64,000 nucleotides of DNA from Cloacimonetes bacterium UBA5614 (GCA_002424605.1 DIKQ01000009.1:62001-126000), one strand, 5' to 3'. Shown: positions 8,570 to 18,555, counted from the first letter of the stretch. Numbers and translations are program-made. The notes: generated by a model not told the origin, from the sequence alone.

Positions 8570-9157
8570 ATGTCAAAAAAGAAAAGCAAAGAAGAGCTGA
8601 TGGATAAAGAGAAAGGCACAGAACAGCAACTGGCCAGGGAAGAAATCGAAGCTGAAGAAACCGAGCGGGATGAGATAGATATTATCCGCGAGCGGATTAC
8701 ATCCCTGGAAACAGATGTGGAAGAATGGAAAGACAAATACCTGAGGTCAATGGCAGACTTTGATAACTTCAGAAGACGCTCCCAGGAAGAAAAATCAGAC
8801 TGGATAAAACGCGCTTCTGAAAAGCTGGCTCTATCCATCTGCGATGTTCTGGATAACTTTGACCGGGCTCTGATGCAGCTTAATGAAGACCAGAAAGAAG
8901 ACAGCTTTGTCAAAGGCATTATCCTGATAGACCAGCAGTTAAAGAATGCCCTTGAAAGAGAAGGCGTTAAAAGGATAGAAGCACTTGGTAAGGACTTTGA
9001 CCCTAATTTTCATGAAGCACTGGCACACGTGCCTTCTGATTATGAAGAAGGTAAAGTTGCCGCTATCATACAAAACGGCTACCTGATGAATGACAAGCTC
9101 ATACGTCCCGTCAGGGTGGCGGTTTCCAGCCAAAAACAAGAAAATAATAAAGAATAA
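8570..9157 (+). CDS. grpE: Nucleotide exchange factor GrpE
   Basis: Co-chaperone that releases ADP from DnaK. 195 residues: a charged, coiled-coil N-terminal half (about 10-90) including [21 protein letters not shown], then the four-helix and beta domain with [36 protein letters not shown]. It starts 14 bp after hrcA and ends 14 bp before dnaK. Confidence 0.97.
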   Translation: MSKKKSKEELMDKEKGTEQQLAREEIEAEETERDEIDIIRERITSLETDVEEWKDKYLRSMADFDNFRRRSQEEKSDWIKRASEKLALSICDVLDNFDRALMQLNEDQKEDSFVKGIILIDQQLKNALEREGVKRIEALGKDFDPNFHEALAHVPSDYEEGKVAAIIQNGYLMNDKLIRPVRVAVSSQKQENNKE

Positions 9158-9171
9158 ATGGAGGAAATACC

Positions 9172-11142
9172 ATGGGAAAGATTATCGGTATAGACCTTGG
9201 AACCACAAACTCATGCGTTGCTGTCGTAGAAGGCGGCAAACCCGTAGTGATACAAAATGCTGAAGGCGGCAGGACAACACCCTCAGTCGTCGGATTCAGC
9301 AAAGACGGACAAAGACTGGTGGGACAACTGGCAAAACGCCAGGCAGTTACAAACCCCCACAATACAGTCTATTCTATTAAAAGATTCATGGGACGCGCTT
9401 ACAGCGAAGTGAGCGAAGAAATCAAGCAGGTCCCTTATAAAGTAATGTCAGGACTCAAGGGACAGGCAGCTGTTCATGTGGACGTTGATAACAAGGATTT
9501 TACGCCACAGGAAATCAGCGCCATGGTACTGACAAAAATGAAGGAAACAGCAGAAGCATACCTTGGCACCAAAGTCACCGAAGCAGTCATTACTGTTCCC
9601 GCTTACTTCAATGATGACCAGCGCCAAGCCACCAAAGACGCAGGACGCATTGCCGGACTGGACGTAAAACGTATAATAAATGAACCAACAGCAGCAGCTT
9701 TGGCTTATGGCATGGAAAACAAGAAAGAGCAGAAAGTGGCTGTTTATGATTTGGGTGGTGGAACATTTGACATCTCAATCCTGGATATCTCAGACGGAGT
9801 GGTGGAAGTGCTTTCCACAAACGGAGACACACATTTGGGCGGAGATGACTTTGACAAGCGCGTTATAGATTGGATACTGGAACAATTCAAGAAAGCTGAA
9901 GGCATGGATTTATCCAAAGACCCAATGGCTATGCAGCGTCTCAAAGAAGCAGCTGAAAAAGCCAAAATCGAGCTTTCCGGAACCCAGACAACCAATATTA
10001 ACCTACCCTTTATCACTGCCGATGCAACCGGTCCCAAACACTTGAGCCTGGACTTGACCCTTAGTGAGTTTAACAGACTGACAGCAGACTTGGTCGAAAG
10101 GACCATGGGACCCTGCCAGAAGGCTTTGCAGGATGCCAAGCTATCTCAATCAGACATCAGCGAGATTCTTATGGTTGGCGGCAGCACACGCATTCCAGCC
10201 GTTCAGGAAGCCGTAGAGAAATTCTTTGGCAAGAAACCAAATTACAGCCTGAACCCGGACGAAGTTGTTGCAGTCGGCGCTGCCATTCAAGGCGCAATCC
10301 TGAGCGGTGACGAAAAAGTCAGCGATGTCCTCCTTCTGGATGTAACACCTTTGTCCCTGGGTATTGAAACCCTAGGCAGTGTCATGACATCATTGATTCA
10401 GAGAAATACGACTATTCCCACCAAGAAAAGCCAGGTATTCTCCACTGCTGCTGATAACCAGACAGCCGTGACTATTCATGTTCTTCAGGGAGAGAGACCT
10501 ATGGCTACTGACAATAAATCTTTGGGCAGATTTGACCTTGTGGGCATTCCACCAGCTCCCAGAGGCATGCCTCAGATTGAAGTAACTTTCGATATTGATG
10601 CAAACGGACTTTTGCACGTTTCTGCCAAAGACAAGGGAACCGGCAAGGAACAATCCATAGTCATAGACAGAGCCGGAAACCTGAATAAGGATGACATTGA
10701 CCGCATGATAAAAGATGCTGAGATGCATGCTGATGAAGATAAGAAACGTCAGGAATTCGTCACTGCCAGAAATGAACTGGATACCTTGATATTCTCGACT
10801 GAAAAGGCCCTGTCCGAACATGGTGACAAATTGTCTCCGGAAGAAAAAGGCACTATTGAAGAAGCTCTCAAAGAAGCCAAAGAGAAACACGAGAAAGCCA
10901 CAGAAAAAGAAGAGCTTGATGCCACAAAGGAAGAATTGATGAAGAAAGCCCAGAAACTGGGCGAAATCATCTATGCCCAGGCACAGCAGCAACAGGGCGG
11001 TACAGGAGGAGCAGGCTTTGATCCAAATGCACCCGGCTTCAATCCCGAGGATTTTGCTCAAGGCCAGCAAGAGGAGCCAAAGCAGGACAATGGTCCAATA
11101 GATGCTGACTTTGAAGTTGTTGACGATAAGGACAAGAAATAA
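9172..11142 (+). CDS. dnaK: Chaperone DnaK (Hsp70)
   Basis: ATP-driven chaperone of 656 residues. The ATPase domain opens with [13 protein letters not shown] and contains [14 protein letters not shown] and [15 protein letters not shown]. The substrate domain follows from [12 protein letters not shown], then the helical lid from about residue 510. The Gln/Gly-rich tail ends in [19 protein letters not shown] lies 8 nt before the ATG. Works with GrpE and DnaJ encoded on either side. A stable hairpin lies between this gene and dnaJ. Confidence 0.98.
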   Translation: MGKIIGIDLGTTNSCVAVVEGGKPVVIQNAEGGRTTPSVVGFSKDGQRLVGQLAKRQAVTNPHNTVYSIKRFMGRAYSEVSEEIKQVPYKVMSGLKGQAAVHVDVDNKDFTPQEISAMVLTKMKETAEAYLGTKVTEAVITVPAYFNDDQRQATKDAGRIAGLDVKRIINEPTAAALAYGMENKKEQKVAVYDLGGGTFDISILDISDGVVEVLSTNGDTHLGGDDFDKRVIDWILEQFKKAEGMDLSKDPMAMQRLKEAAEKAKIELSGTQTTNINLPFITADATGPKHLSLDLTLSEFNRLTADLVERTMGPCQKALQDAKLSQSDISEILMVGGSTRIPAVQEAVEKFFGKKPNYSLNPDEVVAVGAAIQGAILSGDEKVSDVLLLDVTPLSLGIETLGSVMTSLIQRNTTIPTKKSQVFSTAADNQTAVTIHVLQGERPMATDNKSLGRFDLVGIPPAPRGMPQIEVTFDIDANGLLHVSAKDKGTGKEQSIVIDRAGNLNKDDIDRMIKDAEMHADEDKKRQEFVTARNELDTLIFSTEKALSEHGDKLSPEEKGTIEEALKEAKEKHEKATEKEELDATKEELMKKAQKLGEIIYAQAQQQQGGTGGAGFDPNAPGFNPEDFAQGQQEEPKQDNGPIDADFEVVDDKDKK

Positions 11143-11156
11143 AAAATCTGACTTAC

Positions 11157-11199
11157 GAAGCAAAGTCCGGAGAGACTTGTTTTTTCCGGATTTTGCTTC
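11157..11199 (+). promoter_or_regulatory. Intergenic hairpin between dnaK and dnaJ
   Basis: GAAGCAAA (11157-11164) pairs with TTTGCTTC (11192-11199) and TCCGGA pairs with TCCGGA inside it, giving about 14 bp of stem around a loop of 13 nt. The six T residues are in the loop, not after the stem, so it is not a classic terminator. It may be an RNA-processing or stability element setting the dnaK to dnaJ ratio. Confidence 0.6.
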
Positions 11200-11222
11200 C
11201 ATATCATGTTTAAGGAGTTTGA

Positions 11223-12380
11223 GTGGCGAATAAGCGCGATTACTATGAAGTATTGGGAGTGGATAAAAATGCCGATGACTCCACCATAAAGAAATCTTAT
11301 AGAAAGCTGGCAATGCAGTTTCACCCGGATAAGAATCCTGATAACAAAGCAGCCGAAGAAAAATTTAAGGAAGCCAGCGAAGCTTATGAAGTCCTGTCAG
11401 ACCCAGAGAAAAAGAAGCTGTATGACCAATACGGACATGCCGGACTGGAAAATGCTTTTGGCGGACAAGGATTTGACTGGGGCAACTTCACCCATTTTGA
11501 TGATTTGAATGATATTTTCGGGGGTGGATTCAGCAGTATTTTTGACACCTTCTTTGGTGGCGGTTTTGGCGGTGGACGAGGCAGACAGCAGTCCAACAGG
11601 GGTGAAGACCTGCAGATAGAGCTTTCACTAACATTGAAGGACATTGCTCAGGGAACTGAAAAGAAAATCAAGCTTAGCGTCAAAGACGCCTGTGATAAAT
11701 GTAATGGTACAGGCAGTGCTGACGGAAAAACCGAAAACTGTGCTCAATGCCGCGGAACAGGCCAGGTTAGACAAGTCAGACAATCACTGTTTGGTCAAAT
11801 GCAGACAGTTTCCGAATGTCCCTCCTGTAGGGGTGAAGGTAAGATCATAAAGAACCGTTGTTCCAAATGCTACGGTGAAGGCAGGATGGGCAAGGTAAAT
11901 GAAATCAATGTTAAGATCCCTGCCGGAGTCGAAGAAGGGCAGTATATCCGTCTGCGGGGGCAGGGCAATGTAGGACCCCGGGTTGGAACTAAAGGCGATG
12001 TGCTGGTTTTGATTCATGAAAAGCAGGATGACCAGTTTGAAAGGAATGGGCGCGATCTATATCTGAAATACCCCATATCGTTTTCGCAGGCTGCACTGGG
12101 TGATGAGATTATCGTTCCCACCCTGAACTCAACCGTTAAGATGAAGGTCCCCGCCGGTACCCAAAGCGGTCGGATTTTCAGGTTAAAAGGCCAGGGTCTG
12201 CCGTCACTTCATCAGTCTTACGGTATGGGAGACCTGTTGATAGAGATAATGATAATAACTCCCCACCGTCTCAGTAAAGAGGAAACAGAGCTTTTCCACA
12301 AACTGAAGGAACATGATGCAAAGCGAGAACTCAAACCAGGTAAAAGCTTTATCTCCAAGTTAAAAGAATACTTTGTTTAA
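11223..12380 (+). CDS. dnaJ: Chaperone DnaJ (Hsp40)
   Basis: DnaK co-chaperone of 385 residues, starting at GTG with AAGGAG upstream. The J domain (1-70) has the HPD motif at 34-36. A Gly/Phe-rich linker covers about 75-125. The zinc domain holds four CxxCxGxG units ([32 protein letters not shown]). C-terminal beta domains complete a type I DnaJ. It stimulates DnaK ATP hydrolysis and delivers unfolded clients. Confidence 0.97.
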   Translation: MANKRDYYEVLGVDKNADDSTIKKSYRKLAMQFHPDKNPDNKAAEEKFKEASEAYEVLSDPEKKKLYDQYGHAGLENAFGGQGFDWGNFTHFDDLNDIFGGGFSSIFDTFFGGGFGGGRGRQQSNRGEDLQIELSLTLKDIAQGTEKKIKLSVKDACDKCNGTGSADGKTENCAQCRGTGQVRQVRQSLFGQMQTVSECPSCRGEGKIIKNRCSKCYGEGRMGKVNEINVKIPAGVEEGQYIRLRGQGNVGPRVGTKGDVLVLIHEKQDDQFERNGRDLYLKYPISFSQAALGDEIIVPTLNSTVKMKVPAGTQSGRIFRLKGQGLPSLHQSYGMGDLLIEIMIITPHRLSKEETELFHKLKEHDAKRELKPGKSFISKLKEYFV

Positions 12381-12385
12381 GTGGT

Positions 12386-13102
12386 ATGCCATCATTCTTC
12401 TGTCCGGGACTAAATAAAAGCCAGAATACTATTACGCTTACCGGTGATGAGTACCATCACGTGGCTCATGTGCTCAGGCACAAACCGGGTGATGAAATAA
12501 GGCTTAACAGTGGCGATGGATGGCTTGGGAAGGGAATTATTAACTCTATCTCAAAAACTCAAGTTACAATTGATGTAACTGATGCTGTCTATACTGAACC
12601 TTCTCCAACAGCTTATGCTTTAGCTTTCTCTCTGCTTAGAAACAAGAATGATGAATGGCTGGTGGAAAAGGCAACCGAATTGGGAGTTTTAGACATGTTC
12701 CCATTCCAAAGCCAGTATTCTATCCGAAACCCCTCTTCCAACACACTGAAAAGGTTCAGACAAGCTTCTCTGGCAGCTATCAAACAATGTGACAACCCAT
12801 TTTTACCAACAATTCACGATATTGTCTCGCTAGATGCTCTGCTATCATCGATACAGCAGAAGGGATATCACGCTGTGTTAGCTTCTGAGCATAGACCGGA
12901 GTTGTGGATGGACAGTCTTAAACAGGGCATCCCCTATTGTTTTATCATAGGTCCCGAAGGCGGTTTTAGTCCGGATGAATTTTCCATAATTAAACAATCC
13001 GGAGCAAAAGAAATCTCACTGTCGAAGCTTGTATTGAGGGCGGAAACAGCAGCTATAACAGCAGCTGCCCAATTTACAATGCTAAACAGGCACAATACCT
13101 GA
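12386..13102 (+). CDS. rsmE: 16S rRNA m3U1498 methyltransferase RsmE
   Basis: SPOUT-class methyltransferase that modifies U1498 of 16S rRNA using S-adenosylmethionine. 238 residues. The N-terminal PUA-like part includes EYHHVAHVLRHKPGDEI, and the C-terminal knotted SAM-binding part has FIIGPEGGFSPDEF and LSKLVLRAETAAITA. Position directly after dnaJ (5 bp) is common in bacteria and suggests heat-shock co-expression. Confidence 0.95.
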   Translation: MPSFFCPGLNKSQNTITLTGDEYHHVAHVLRHKPGDEIRLNSGDGWLGKGIINSISKTQVTIDVTDAVYTEPSPTAYALAFSLLRNKNDEWLVEKATELGVLDMFPFQSQYSIRNPSSNTLKRFRQASLAAIKQCDNPFLPTIHDIVSLDALLSSIQQKGYHAVLASEHRPELWMDSLKQGIPYCFIIGPEGGFSPDEFSIIKQSGAKEISLSKLVLRAETAAITAAAQFTMLNRHNT

Positions 13103-13153
13103 ATATTGCTTTGAGAGAGTTTTACTATATAACGGATTAATCAGACTAAGGTT

Positions 13154-14386
13154 TTATAAAAGGTACTTATTTATAACTGGAACTACTTGAGTTACCCACA
13201 GGCTAATCACCAGAGCGCTGGCAATGTTCATAACAAATCCCGCGCTCAGCATATGCCTGATTGATATCTTTGATGATGACCCAAACCCAAGACCATTGGA
13301 AGGTGTTCCTATCGGGGACATAAAAGCGCAGGTTGAACAAAGCGTGATAATCAGCATCCCTTCCCAGGAAAGATTAGGATTGTATTTGGTCATCGGAAAC
13401 AAAACCATGAACATCGTAATCTGTACCCCAGAATTGCTGAACAATTCAGATGCAAAAGTAGCAATAAGACCTATCAGGCAATAGAACATCAGCATGTTGG
13501 ACTTGCCTTCAAACAAATCACGCAACAAATACCCGGCACTCTTATGCAGTTTAAAATACCAGAATACAAATGTGATAATGACACCGATGGAGATCCAGAG
13601 AATTCCCTTCTTTGGGATATCGTGCAAAGTGTCTTTCAGCATTAGCAATCTCAGCTTAGATTTATCCTCAGTTTCCCAATAGTGTAAAACCAGATAGTAA
13701 ATAAATACAATCATCCACAAGCCTGTCAGTATCATAATCTCAAGCCTGTAAACATGCAGGATATTCATGCCGGCTGATAACAGGGATGCTGACAGAACAA
13801 AAAAAGCAGCGAGCGCGAATCCTTTTTTCTGAAGCTTGCGTGACATCGAATATGACTCCAGCTTAGCCCTGAAATCATGCTGATGCATCATTTTACCCGG
13901 CTGAAACACTGCCATCAGAATTAGCCAGCCGATACAGCTTAACACAACCTGGAGTGGCAAGCCCCAGCTCATCCATGACAGGAAAGTGAAGTCTCTGCCT
14001 ACCGGGACCTTAAACACTTCGTAAAGACCAATCAGGATGCCATTTGTGGTAGTACCTGTAACCATTCCCAGTCCACCAATATTAGCACCCCAGATTACTG
14101 ACAGCAGAAACAGGGTATTTATCTTGAGCTGGTCCTTTCCGAACCTGTCAAATTCTTTCTGAAGCAACAAAACCAACGGCATCAATGTTAAGACTGTAAT
14201 AACATTAGCTATGACCGAGGACAGCAAAGCTGACCCCAGTATCAGGATGAAAGTAAGTTTCTGAATCGAAACATGCTTTTTTTCAAACAGGTAATACAAA
14301 ACAAGCTCTGGAATCTTCAGAACCACAAAAACCCTGGATAGCAGGTAGGATATAACAAAGAAAATAGCAACTTGAATTGTATGCAT
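13154..14386 (-). CDS. SLC13/CitT-like membrane permease
   Basis: Inner-membrane protein of 410 residues with about ten predicted hydrophobic segments. The two signature loops of the SLC13/DASS-ArsB superfamily are recognisable: GANIGGLGMVTGTTTN near residue 100 and CAFMSPIGTPSNGLGFGSSS near residue 365, the paired re-entrant substrate-binding hairpins. Known relatives carry dicarboxylates, citrate, sulfate or arsenite with sodium or protons; which applies here cannot be read from sequence. Its ATG overlaps the lpxK stop codon by one base (TGATG), and it is last in the operon beginning at 17.7 kb. Confidence 0.8.
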   Translation of the reverse strand: MHTIQVAIFFVISYLLSRVFVVLKIPELVLYYLFEKKHVSIQKLTFILILGSALLSSVIANVITVLTLMPLVLLLQKEFDRFGKDQLKINTLFLLSVIWGANIGGLGMVTGTTTNGILIGLYEVFKVPVGRDFTFLSWMSWGLPLQVVLSCIGWLILMAVFQPGKMMHQHDFRAKLESYSMSRKLQKKGFALAAFFVLSASLLSAGMNILHVYRLEIMILTGLWMIVFIYYLVLHYWETEDKSKLRLLMLKDTLHDIPKKGILWISIGVIITFVFWYFKLHKSAGYLLRDLFEGKSNMLMFYCLIGLIATFASELFSNSGVQITMFMVLFPMTKYNPNLSWEGMLIITLCSTCAFMSPIGTPSNGLGFGSSSKISIRHMLSAGFVMNIASALVISLWVTQVVPVINKYLL

Positions 14387-15480
14387 CAGTCTTTGATTTG
14401 TTTTTCTAACAATTTTGTTGTAATACTATCCAGCATACTTTCGATTCTATTATCCGGATTGAAACTGATGCTGAAAACTAATGTGAAATCCTTGAACTCA
14501 GGATAAAAGCGCAGTTTAGCATAATCCTTTTCTGTAATAGCCATCCATTTCGCTCCACTATTCCTGAAATCGTTAACTATTCTATCTCTGCATGATTTAT
14601 CCTGATAGCTAAAATGGTCTGGGAAATAACTTGATTTGATTACATCAATACCGGTATCTTTTAACATCGCTTCAAAGCCTGAGGGATTGCCTATTCCTGT
14701 ATTTATAACAGCTTTCTCGCCGACCACACCGCCAAGTGAGATTTCATGTCCATGGAAATCGAAAATCTTGTCCAGACAATATGCTCCCTCAACAACTGGT
14801 TTTCCTATATCGTGAAGTTGCCGGTTAAACTTGCCGTTAAGCTCTTCTTTGCGCTTAAACCTGTTCAGTATTAGAACATCTGCATAAGCCAGAGCTGAGA
14901 CAGGTTCCCTTAAATAGCCTGCTGGAAGAACAAAGCCATTTCCAAACCTGAGCATATCATTAACAATAACGATATCAAGGTCGTGCTTCAATTTGAGGTG
15001 TTGAAAGGAATCGTCCAGAATGATGCAATCCAGGTCAGGATAGGTTTTGTATAAGAGCTGAATCACTTTTACCCTGTCCCTGCCTGCTGCCACCGGAATG
15101 CCCGATAGTCTTTTTGCAATCAGCCAGGCTTCATCGCCAGCTTTATCAGCCAGCGGTAAAAGCCCTTCTCTGGTCGATATCAGGATATTTGAGTTCTCGA
15201 GTTCACCTTTATAGCCTCTGTGTGAAACTGCCACTTTGAGACCTTTTTGTTTCAGGTAATCCGCCAGATAGATTGTGAAAGGAGTCTTTCCTGAACCACC
15301 TGCAATGATGTTTCCTATACTGATAATAAATACCGGAGAACGAAAGCTTGGCAGGAAATGACGAAATATATATCTTCGCAGAGAGACACTAAAACTGAAT
15401 AATAAAGAGAACGGATAGAGCAGATAACTTACAAGAGACCTTTTTAACCAGTGTTTCTCGATCCAGCTTGCGCGCGCCAT
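14386..15480 (-). CDS. lpxK: Tetraacyldisaccharide 4'-kinase LpxK
   Basis: Kinase that phosphorylates the 4' position of the lipid A disaccharide at the inner membrane. 364 residues, slightly longer than the common 325-350. A hydrophobic N-terminal helix is followed by the shifted P-loop GNIIAGGSGKTPFTIYLADY; CIILDDSFQHLKLKHDLDIV is the family's DDGFQH-like motif. It shows the cell makes lipid A and so has an outer membrane. It sits 3 bp after the response regulator and is overlapped by the permease. Confidence 0.94.
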   Translation of the reverse strand: MARASWIEKHWLKRSLVSYLLYPFSLLFSFSVSLRRYIFRHFLPSFRSPVFIISIGNIIAGGSGKTPFTIYLADYLKQKGLKVAVSHRGYKGELENSNILISTREGLLPLADKAGDEAWLIAKRLSGIPVAAGRDRVKVIQLLYKTYPDLDCIILDDSFQHLKLKHDLDIVIVNDMLRFGNGFVLPAGYLREPVSALAYADVLILNRFKRKEELNGKFNRQLHDIGKPVVEGAYCLDKIFDFHGHEISLGGVVGEKAVINTGIGNPSGFEAMLKDTGIDVIKSSYFPDHFSYQDKSCRDRIVNDFRNSGAKWMAITEKDYAKLRFYPEFKDFTLVFSISFNPDNRIESMLDSITTKLLEKQIKD

Positions 15481-15483
15481 AGG

Positions 15484-15855
15484 TTACTGCAGGTTAGATT
15501 CGATTATAGCCACTAGTTTTTCTGTCTCAAACGGTTTATATAGAATTTCGTGCAGACCTTCCTGTTTGGAGCGGACCAATACATGGTTGGGGTCATAGCC
15601 AAATCCTGTCATCATAATCACTGGCAGATTGGCATCGTAATCCTTGATTCTCCAATACAACTCGTAGCCGTCCATATCTGGCATGGCAATGTCTGTAACC
15701 ACAAGGCTTACTTGTCCTTTCATGATTTCCTTGATAGCATTGAGCCCGGACCTGAAGGTCAATATCTCCCATTCCGGGCGCATTTCTTTGATTTCGAACG
15801 AAAGGTTATCTATTAATTCTTCCTCGTCATCGACGAGACAAATAATCTTTACCAT
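15484..15855 (-). CDS. Stand-alone CheY-like response regulator
   Basis: Single receiver domain of 123 residues with no output domain. The acidic pocket (VDDEE, residues 8-12), phosphoacceptor Asp55 (VVTDIAMPDMDG), Thr83 (MMTG) and Lys107 (YKPF) are all present, so it should be phosphorylated normally. No histidine kinase is nearby. Its first codons overlap the end of purC by 7 bp and lpxK follows 3 bp later, so it is locked into a housekeeping operon. Partner unknown. Confidence 0.93.
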   Translation of the reverse strand: MVKIICLVDDEEELIDNLSFEIKEMRPEWEILTFRSGLNAIKEIMKGQVSLVVTDIAMPDMDGYELYWRIKDYDANLPVIMMTGFGYDPNHVLVRSKQEGLHEILYKPFETEKLVAIIESNLQ

Positions 15856-16739
15856 TGTCTCTCAGTATCTCCAGTAATCACTTTATAAGCTTGGATATAT
15901 TTCTCTCGTGTCTTGCTGATAACATCTTCAGGAAGTGATGGTGCGGGTGGGTTCTTGTCCCAACCGCTATCAGTAACAAAATCCCGAATGAATTGTTTGT
16001 CATAGCTCAGCGGTGTCTTACCAATCTCGTAACTGTCCATATCCCAAAAACGGGATGAATCAGGTGTCAAAACTTCATCTATCAGCAGGATTTCCGGACC
16101 AATAGTGCCAAATTCAAACTTGGTATCAGCCACAATTATATTCTCTTTTATCAATTTGTCGTGAGCATAGTTGAATAGCTCCAAAGATTTGTCTTTCAGA
16201 TAGCAGGCGATTTTTTCATCCATTCTTTGCAGCATGTCGCGATAACTGATGTTTACATCGTGACCGCTTTCCTCCTTGGTCGAAGGAGTAAAGAGGGGAT
16301 TGGAAAACTTCTGGCTTTCCAGATAATCGCCGGGCATCATCATATTTCCAATGGTTCCCGTCTTCTTATACTCACTCCAGGCAGAACCGGTGATGTAACC
16401 CCTGACAATGCATTCAAACGGTATTACCCTGGTCTTTCGGACCAGCATGCTACGACCATTTAGTTCATCTTTAAATTCGCGTAGAGGTGCCGGATACTCC
16501 TCAATTTTATCAGTAATAAAATGGTTGTCGATTATATGTTTGGTCGTTTGAAAGAAATAAACCGATATCCCGTTCAATACTTTGCCTTTGTCCGGAATCA
16601 GGTTGGGGAAAACTACGTCAAACGCTGATATACGGTCTGAAGTTACGATTAAAAGCTTATCACCCAGGTCGTAAATATCTCTTACTTTCCCCTGCCATGA
16701 CTGTTTCACTATGTTTAGTTCACTTATCTTTTTGTGCAT
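15849..16739 (-). CDS. purC: SAICAR synthase PurC
   Basis: Phosphoribosylaminoimidazole-succinocarboxamide synthase of purine synthesis: joins aspartate to CAIR using ATP. 296 residues, the longer form of the family. Motifs are GKVRDIYDLGDKLLIVTSDR, ISAFDVVFPNLIPDKGKVL, CIVRGYITGSAWSEY and IIVADTKFEFG. Its start overlaps the preceding stop (TAATG). No other pur genes are in the window. Confidence 0.96.
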   Translation of the reverse strand: MHKKISELNIVKQSWQGKVRDIYDLGDKLLIVTSDRISAFDVVFPNLIPDKGKVLNGISVYFFQTTKHIIDNHFITDKIEEYPAPLREFKDELNGRSMLVRKTRVIPFECIVRGYITGSAWSEYKKTGTIGNMMMPGDYLESQKFSNPLFTPSTKEESGHDVNISYRDMLQRMDEKIACYLKDKSLELFNYAHDKLIKENIIVADTKFEFGTIGPEILLIDEVLTPDSSRFWDMDSYEIGKTPLSYDKQFIRDFVTDSGWDKNPPAPSLPEDVISKTREKYIQAYKVITGDTERQW

Positions 16740-17686
16740 TATACTCTCTCCTGATATAGTATTCTGGCTTCATCCAGCATGTTTTTATTTATAGCCAGTG
16801 TTTCATTGGCCCGATAGGGTATCTCAATATAGGGATTGGCATGCTCCTTACCCTCGGCTTTGAACATCACCAACTGCCCATTTTTCACACTTACTTTGTC
16901 TGTCACGTAATTTAGGCTCTTTATTTTGTAAAGAAATATCAGCCATTCCTTATAGCGTTTCAGCAGTTCTAATTCTGGTTTCAGCAGTTCTGCTTTTATG
17001 AATTCCAACTTATCTTCATATTTCTGTTTCTCGTTTTGCACCATCTCCAACAGGCTGTTGTCCGGATGTACGAATGCTTCTTTCAGAAGTGCATCCAGCT
17101 TTTGGAGATAAGGTTGCTCGTTGTTTTCTTCTTCTGATTTTCCTGCTTCTGACTTTATCAGCGTACACCATCCGCGGCATCTGCCATCATCATACTTTTC
17201 GCATGGACCTGTCTTTCCTTCACAATGCGGCAGTTTTAAAAGCCGGCTGATAAGTTCTACAAGGTCTATCAGGAAGAAACGGCTGCGAAAAGGACCTATG
17301 TAAAACCAATCTTCTTCTGTGTATTCACTGATTTTGATGAAAGGGTGCTCTGCAGGGTTGATTGCAAGGTAAGCATATTCCTTCCAGAGGCTGATGCTTT
17401 GACCCATTTCAGCTTTGTGCTTTTCCAACAGCAATTTTTTAGCTATGATAGCATCAATACCATTGGAATATGTTTGGAAAGAGACTGTATCTGCCTTATA
17501 AAAAATCTCACTGATGCCTGCATCTTCATCTTTCAATGCCTGCAGTTTGGCTGCTGTAAAACGGATGTTAATCGTATCTGTAGCATAGAGCAGGTTTTGC
17601 CCTTCCCAGAAGGCGATTACGCCTGTGTCTTCAGTCATTTTGCCAACATATTGGCTATCTAGTTTTTGTAATAATATCATTTCCAT
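16739..17686 (-). CDS. UvrC-like protein with degenerate GIY-YIG domain
   Basis: About 315 residues. The middle (FYIGPFRSRFFLIDLVELIS, then LPHC, PCEKYDDGRCRGWC) matches the UvrC/Cho segment that reads YFGPY...PYR-C...PCL-Y-IGRC-APC. The N-terminal part (DTGVIAFWEGQNLLYATDT) aligns with the UvrC GIY-YIG nuclease but lacks the GIY..YVGK core, so cleavage activity is doubtful. The C-terminal third has a long helix (about 205-250) and no recognised UvrB-binding or endonuclease V-like domain. The start is uncertain: ATG 17686, TTG 17695 or ATG 17680, none with a strong ribosome site. First gene of the purC-lpxK operon. Role unknown. Confidence 0.65.
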   Translation of the reverse strand: MEMILLQKLDSQYVGKMTEDTGVIAFWEGQNLLYATDTINIRFTAAKLQALKDEDAGISEIFYKADTVSFQTYSNGIDAIIAKKLLLEKHKAEMGQSISLWKEYAYLAINPAEHPFIKISEYTEEDWFYIGPFRSRFFLIDLVELISRLLKLPHCEGKTGPCEKYDDGRCRGWCTLIKSEAGKSEEENNEQPYLQKLDALLKEAFVHPDNSLLEMVQNEKQKYEDKLEFIKAELLKPELELLKRYKEWLIFLYKIKSLNYVTDKVSVKNGQLVMFKAEGKEHANPYIEIPYRANETLAINKNMLDEARILYQERV

Positions 17687-17883
17687 TATGACCAATCAAG
17701 ACACTGACCTCAACCTGTCAAATCATTTCGCTCCGTGATACTAATTTGTGCAAAAAAAGTCTGTGCTAGTTTTTTTTCACATTTTCAGTTCTTACACAGC
17801 TATATAATCATCATGTTGATTCGTTTTTTGTGTTTTACTATCTCCCTGTATTGCATATTGTTACAGCTGCATAAAAGTTTTTA

Positions 17884-17912
17884 TTGACAAAGTATTTACG
17901 TCTCAATAATAT
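17884..17912 (+). promoter_or_regulatory. Sigma70-type promoter of the Lys/Pro/Ala repeat gene
   Basis: TTGACA (17884-17889), 17-bp spacer, TAATAT (17907-17912), in an A/T-rich region; the gene starts 67 bp later with AAGGAG before its ATG. 17700-17880 otherwise holds no visible gene. Confidence 0.75.
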
Positions 17913-17978
17913 TACTATATAAAGAGTTATCACTTAGGGAGAACTCATTAAAAAAGCAATGGGGGTAAAGGAGTTACT

Positions 17979-18476
17979 ATGAACGCTAAACCAAAAGCGA
18001 AGCCGACAGTGAAACCAAAAGCCAAACCAGTCGCAAAACCCAAGGCTAAACCCGTAGCGAAACCCAAAGCCAAACCGGTTGCAAAACCTGCAGCAAAGCC
18101 CGTAGCAAAACCCAAAGCTAAACCGGTTGCAAAGCCTGCAGCAAAACCTGCAGCCAAACCCGCAGTAAAACCAAAAGCCAAACCGGTCGTAAAACCCAAA
18201 GCTAAACCGGTTGCAAAACCTGCAGCTAAACCGGTTGCAAAACCTGCAGCCAAACCGGTCGCAAAACCAAAAGCCAAACCGGTCGCAAAACCCAAGGCCA
18301 AACCAGTCGCAAAACCAAAAGCCAAACCGGTTGCAAAACCCAAGGCCAAGCCAGTTGCGAAACCCAAAGCCAAACCGGTTGCAAAACCTGCAGTGAAACC
18401 CGCAGCTAAACCAAAAGCCAAACCGGTTGCAAAACCCAAGGCTAAACCTGCTGCGAAGCCGGTTGTAAAAAAATAG
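17979..18476 (+). CDS. Lys/Pro/Ala repeat protein (histone H1 / AlgP-like)
   Basis: 165 residues made almost only of Lys, Pro, Ala and Val in an irregular repeat of KPKAKPVA and KPAAKPVA octads (24-bp DNA repeats), from residue 3 to the final KPVVKK. It has no hydrophobic segment and no acidic residue, so it should be a strongly basic disordered chain able to bind DNA or RNA. The sequence resembles the tails of bacterial histone H1-like and AlgP proteins. AAGGAG precedes the ATG, a good promoter lies upstream and a terminator directly after, arguing for real expression. The minus strand is also open (Gly/Leu-rich), but that follows from the repeat. Copy number may vary between strains. Confidence 0.85.
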   Translation: MNAKPKAKPTVKPKAKPVAKPKAKPVAKPKAKPVAKPAAKPVAKPKAKPVAKPAAKPAAKPAVKPKAKPVVKPKAKPVAKPAAKPVAKPAAKPVAKPKAKPVAKPKAKPVAKPKAKPVAKPKAKPVAKPKAKPVAKPAVKPAAKPKAKPVAKPKAKPAAKPVVKK

Positions 18477-18499
18477 TCAAAAACCAAACCCCTAATGCT

Positions 18500-18526
18500 A
18501 AGCCCTCTTTATGAGGGCTTTTTTTT
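18500..18526 (+). terminator. Rho-independent terminator
   Basis: AAGCCCTC/GAGGGCTT stem (18500-18507 with 18513-18520) followed by T8. Ends the repeat-protein transcript. Confidence 0.92.
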
Positions 18527-18555
18527 CGCTTTTTGCTTTCAATTCTTACATACTG

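Noticed and set aside
17948..18487. Long minus-strand open frame rich in Gly, Leu and Phe opposite the Lys/Pro/Ala gene
   Set aside because: It is a mirror of the 24-bp repeat; promoter, ribosome site and terminator all favour the plus strand.
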